The translations under genes and the position numbers were made by a program. Below the pieces are notes generated by a model. That model saw nothing but the letters and a program-made list of their open reading frames with translations, ran no database searches and had not been told where the DNA came from. Below are positions 5,717 through 6,932 of a DNA stretch of 6,932 nt, piece by piece. The stretch is taken from contig JAICXZ010000167.1 in assembly GCA_025934475.1 (NCBI GenBank), positions 1 to 6,932 on the forward strand, written 5' to 3'. The first letter of the stretch is position 1; each line of letters opens with the position of its first letter. The DNA is from Mucilaginibacter sp. (GTDB taxonomy: Bacteria > Bacteroidota > Bacteroidia > Sphingobacteriales > Sphingobacteriaceae).

Positions 5717-5736
5717 AATCTGGACCAACGAGCGAC

Positions 5737-6186
5737 TTATAAAAGCCGCTCATCAAAATTAAATGGTGATTTATTAGTGATTTTAGCCTTATCGGCCTTA
5801 GGATGCAATGGATTCATTAAGTAGTTAAATTCTTCGGGTACCAACGCCGAAGGCACCTTTAATAGCAAATACTCACTCCTGTCCAAAAACGAATTGCCGA
5901 CTTGTTTTAACACATTGGGTTCAGGGTATTTATTCCAGTTGTCGGGTAATTCAGATACGTCTACCGTTGTAAAATCGTCGGGAGCCTCTATTGTCAGAAG
6001 CACCATTCCGGCAGGAATATTGGTGGCGGACAAATGCGCCAGAACCTCTAAAACAGCCAGCGAACGCGAGGAAGCCAAATACAACATTGACCTGCCCACG
6101 CTGTTCCATCGTCCACCGTACAGGCGCGCGCCCATGCCGGTGAGATCATCAGCGTATTTGGCGTTACAGATACGATACAGCATCAT
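5737..6186 (-). CDS. RES family toxin of a type II toxin-antitoxin pair
   Basis: A 149-residue RES-domain protein, about the full family length. RES toxins consume NAD+ (as NAD+ phosphorylase or glycohydrolase) and stop growth when freed from their Xre-type antitoxin. The features that define the family are present: MLYRI with Arg5, the loop GMGARLYGGRWNSVG with Arg26, Tyr36 in MLYLASS, Glu47 in LAVLEVLAH, and Ser113 in VPSALVPEEFNYLMNPLHP. These are the conserved Arg, Glu and Ser that name the domain, so the active site looks intact. The ATG at 6184-6186 overlaps the antitoxin stop by one base (TGATG on the minus strand); a second ATG follows at once (6181-6183), and either may be used. Overlap of stop and start means translation of toxin should follow that of antitoxin. 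Which NAD+ chemistry applies here is not decidable from the sequence. Confidence 0.93.
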   Translation of the reverse strand: MMLYRICNAKYADDLTGMGARLYGGRWNSVGRSMLYLASSRSLAVLEVLAHLSATNIPAGMVLLTIEAPDDFTTVDVSELPDNWNKYPEPNVLKQVGNSFLDRSEYLLLKVPSALVPEEFNYLMNPLHPKADKAKITNKSPFNFDERLL

Positions 6187-6680
6187 CAGGCGAAGATGCC
6201 GTGCTCGATACGGCCCAGCTCTTTAAAGATCATGTCGAAACCGATTGAAGTATCCAAAAGTGAAACCGGGGTTTCGCCTTTGAAAGCATGAAGCGGCGTT
6301 TTCATCCAGGTTTTGAACTTATCTAATGAACCAAACACTTCCTCGCCGCGGGTGTAAAGACGCGCCAGCTCAACGGCCTTCTCGGCATACTCGGTTTTGA
6401 TGATAGCATCATCATCGTAACGCTGCAAAGTGCGCTCTGAAATGTGTAAAATATCGGAAAACTCTTCGAGGGTGAGGGATATCCGTTTGGCTAGGGACAA
6501 AAGCAAGCGCTTGGGCAAACCATTACGTGTAAGCTGCAGCACATCGAAATCACTCATCGCATCGGCAGCGCGGGCATGACCAAACAAACTGCCAAACAAA
6601 GTATTTTGACTTTGGGCAACATAAACGGCCATCGGCTCGCTTACATAAAATTTCGACTCCTGCTTTTTATTTTCGGACAT
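6186..6680 (-). CDS. Xre/MbcA/ParS-type antitoxin of the RES toxin
   Basis: A 164-residue antitoxin of the RES/Xre class. Residues about 1-45 are a variable N-terminal part. About 50-95 form an Xre-like helix-turn-helix (LPKRLLLSLAKRISLTLEEF, then SDILHISERTLQRYDDD), expected to bind the operon promoter and repress it. About 110-164 are the MbcA/ParS C-terminal toxin-binding domain (formerly DUF2384), with GEEVFGSLDKFKTWMKTPLH, ETPVSLLDTSIGFDMIFKEL and the ending GRIEHGIFA. In known RES/Xre complexes this end covers the toxin's NAD+ pocket. It precedes the toxin and overlaps it by one base, the usual order for this class. The ATG at 6678-6680 lies six bases from the -7 promoter element, which suggests a leaderless or near-leaderless message. 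The gene is 38 bp behind tyrS. Confidence 0.94.
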   Translation of the reverse strand: MSENKKQESKFYVSEPMAVYVAQSQNTLFGSLFGHARAADAMSDFDVLQLTRNGLPKRLLLSLAKRISLTLEEFSDILHISERTLQRYDDDAIIKTEYAEKAVELARLYTRGEEVFGSLDKFKTWMKTPLHAFKGETPVSLLDTSIGFDMIFKELGRIEHGIFA

Positions 6681-6685
6681 TTATC

Positions 6686-6716
6686 CAAATTTAAAAACAT
6701 TTTGTCGCATTTCAAA
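6686..6716 (-). promoter_or_regulatory. Promoter of the RES/Xre operon
   Basis: On the minus strand TTTG (6716-6713), a 19-bp spacer, then TAAATTTG (6693-6686). Both elements and the spacing match the Bacteroidota consensus. Five bases (GATAA) then lead to the antitoxin ATG at 6680, the same distance as at the LuxE-like gene. The -33 box begins two bases past the tyrS stop codon, so the operon can be expressed apart from tyrS even though no terminator separates them. Confidence 0.78.
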
Positions 6717-6718
6717 AT
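6699..6718. promoter_or_regulatory. Candidate operator for the Xre antitoxin
   Basis: Inverted repeat ATTTTG (6699-6704) and CAAAAT (6713-6718) with an 8-bp spacer, overlapping the -33 box and spacer of the operon promoter. A further CAAAT at 6686-6690, inside the -7 box, could form a second half-site. Autorepression by the antitoxin is usual for this class, and the position fits. The AT-rich composition makes a chance match possible. Confidence 0.3.
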
Positions 6719-6932
6719 TTATTCGGCAACAATCAAAAAATAATTCTTCTTGCCTTTTTGCGCAACAAGGAATTTACCACCAATCAGGTTATCAGCATTA
6801 TAAGTATCTTCCGGCGATCCTATCTTATTTTTATTTATGGCAACGCCACCACCCTGTATCATTTTACGTGCCTCGCCCTTGGAAGGGAATATAGAAGTGC
6901 TGGTCGCAAGCAAGTCGGTAATGTTGACACCC
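6719..6932 (-). CDS. tyrS: Tyrosine--tRNA ligase, C-terminal S4 domain only (5' part outside window)
   Basis: The last 70 codons of tyrosyl-tRNA synthetase, which charges tRNA-Tyr in the cytoplasm. The frame is open to the window edge. A TTG at 6913 is not a start, because matching residues (GVNITDLL) continue upstream of it. What is seen is the C-terminal S4-like RNA-binding domain: the helix FPSKGEARKMIQGGGVAINK, then the strand LVAQKGKKNYFLIV right before the stop, both characteristic of bacterial TyrRS. The catalytic Rossmann domain with its HIGH and KMSKS motifs would lie to the right of the window. No terminator is visible between the stop and the antitoxin gene, so some read-through into the toxin-antitoxin operon is plausible. 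Confidence 0.93.
   Translation of the reverse strand, partial: GVNITDLLATSTSIFPSKGEARKMIQGGGVAINKNKIGSPEDTYNADNLIGGKFLVAQKGKKNYFLIVAE

Noticed and set aside
5894..6226. Plus-strand frame of 110 codons antisense to the RES toxin
   Set aside because: Shadow of the toxin and antitoxin genes with a low-complexity, Arg/Ser-rich product.

Overview
The window most likely comes from a member of the Bacteroidota, probably family Sphingobacteriaceae (Mucilaginibacter- or Pedobacter-like). The reasons are promoters of the Bacteroidota type (TTTG, then about 17-19 bp, then TAnnTTTG), weak or absent Shine-Dalgarno sites, moderate GC with AT-rich gaps, and protein families common in that group (penicillin acylase, SYLF protein, DUF1203, orphan LuxE-like protein, RES/Xre pair). 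The genus is an impression from memory, not a search result.

Left part (1-2305, + strand): the 3' two thirds of a periplasmic penicillin-acylase-type Ntn hydrolase, including the complete catalytic beta chain. It is followed after one base by a 112-residue membrane protein, so the two are probably translationally coupled. A hairpin at 2282-2305 ends the convergent minus-strand gene.

Centre-left (2329-3543, - strand): a secreted SYLF (Ysc84-like) protein, preceded by a small cytoplasmic DUF1203 protein. A 209-bp gap between divergent genes (3544-3752) holds a two-hairpin element, four tandem 8-bp repeats and a Bacteroidota promoter that merges with the repeats.

Centre-right (3753-5629, + strand): an orphan LuxE-like acyl-adenylating protein, probably translated from a nearly leaderless transcript. 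Next comes a gap with opposed arrays of degenerate 9-bp repeats, then a PH-SHOCT protein ended by a strong intrinsic terminator whose left arm is made of 7-bp tandem repeats.

Right part (5644-6932, - strand): a second two-hairpin element lies downstream of a RES/Xre toxin-antitoxin operon. The toxin (probably an NAD+-consuming RES enzyme) overlaps the antitoxin stop codon by one base. The operon has its own near-perfect promoter squeezed into the 38 bp behind the 3' end of tyrS.

The genes do not form one pathway. The most self-contained system is the RES/Xre pair. The least explained structure is in the gaps: each of the three larger ones carries a different short-unit tandem repeat next to a promoter or terminator, and two also carry paired hairpins that look like dispersed repeat elements. 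I did not find a clear new multi-gene system.
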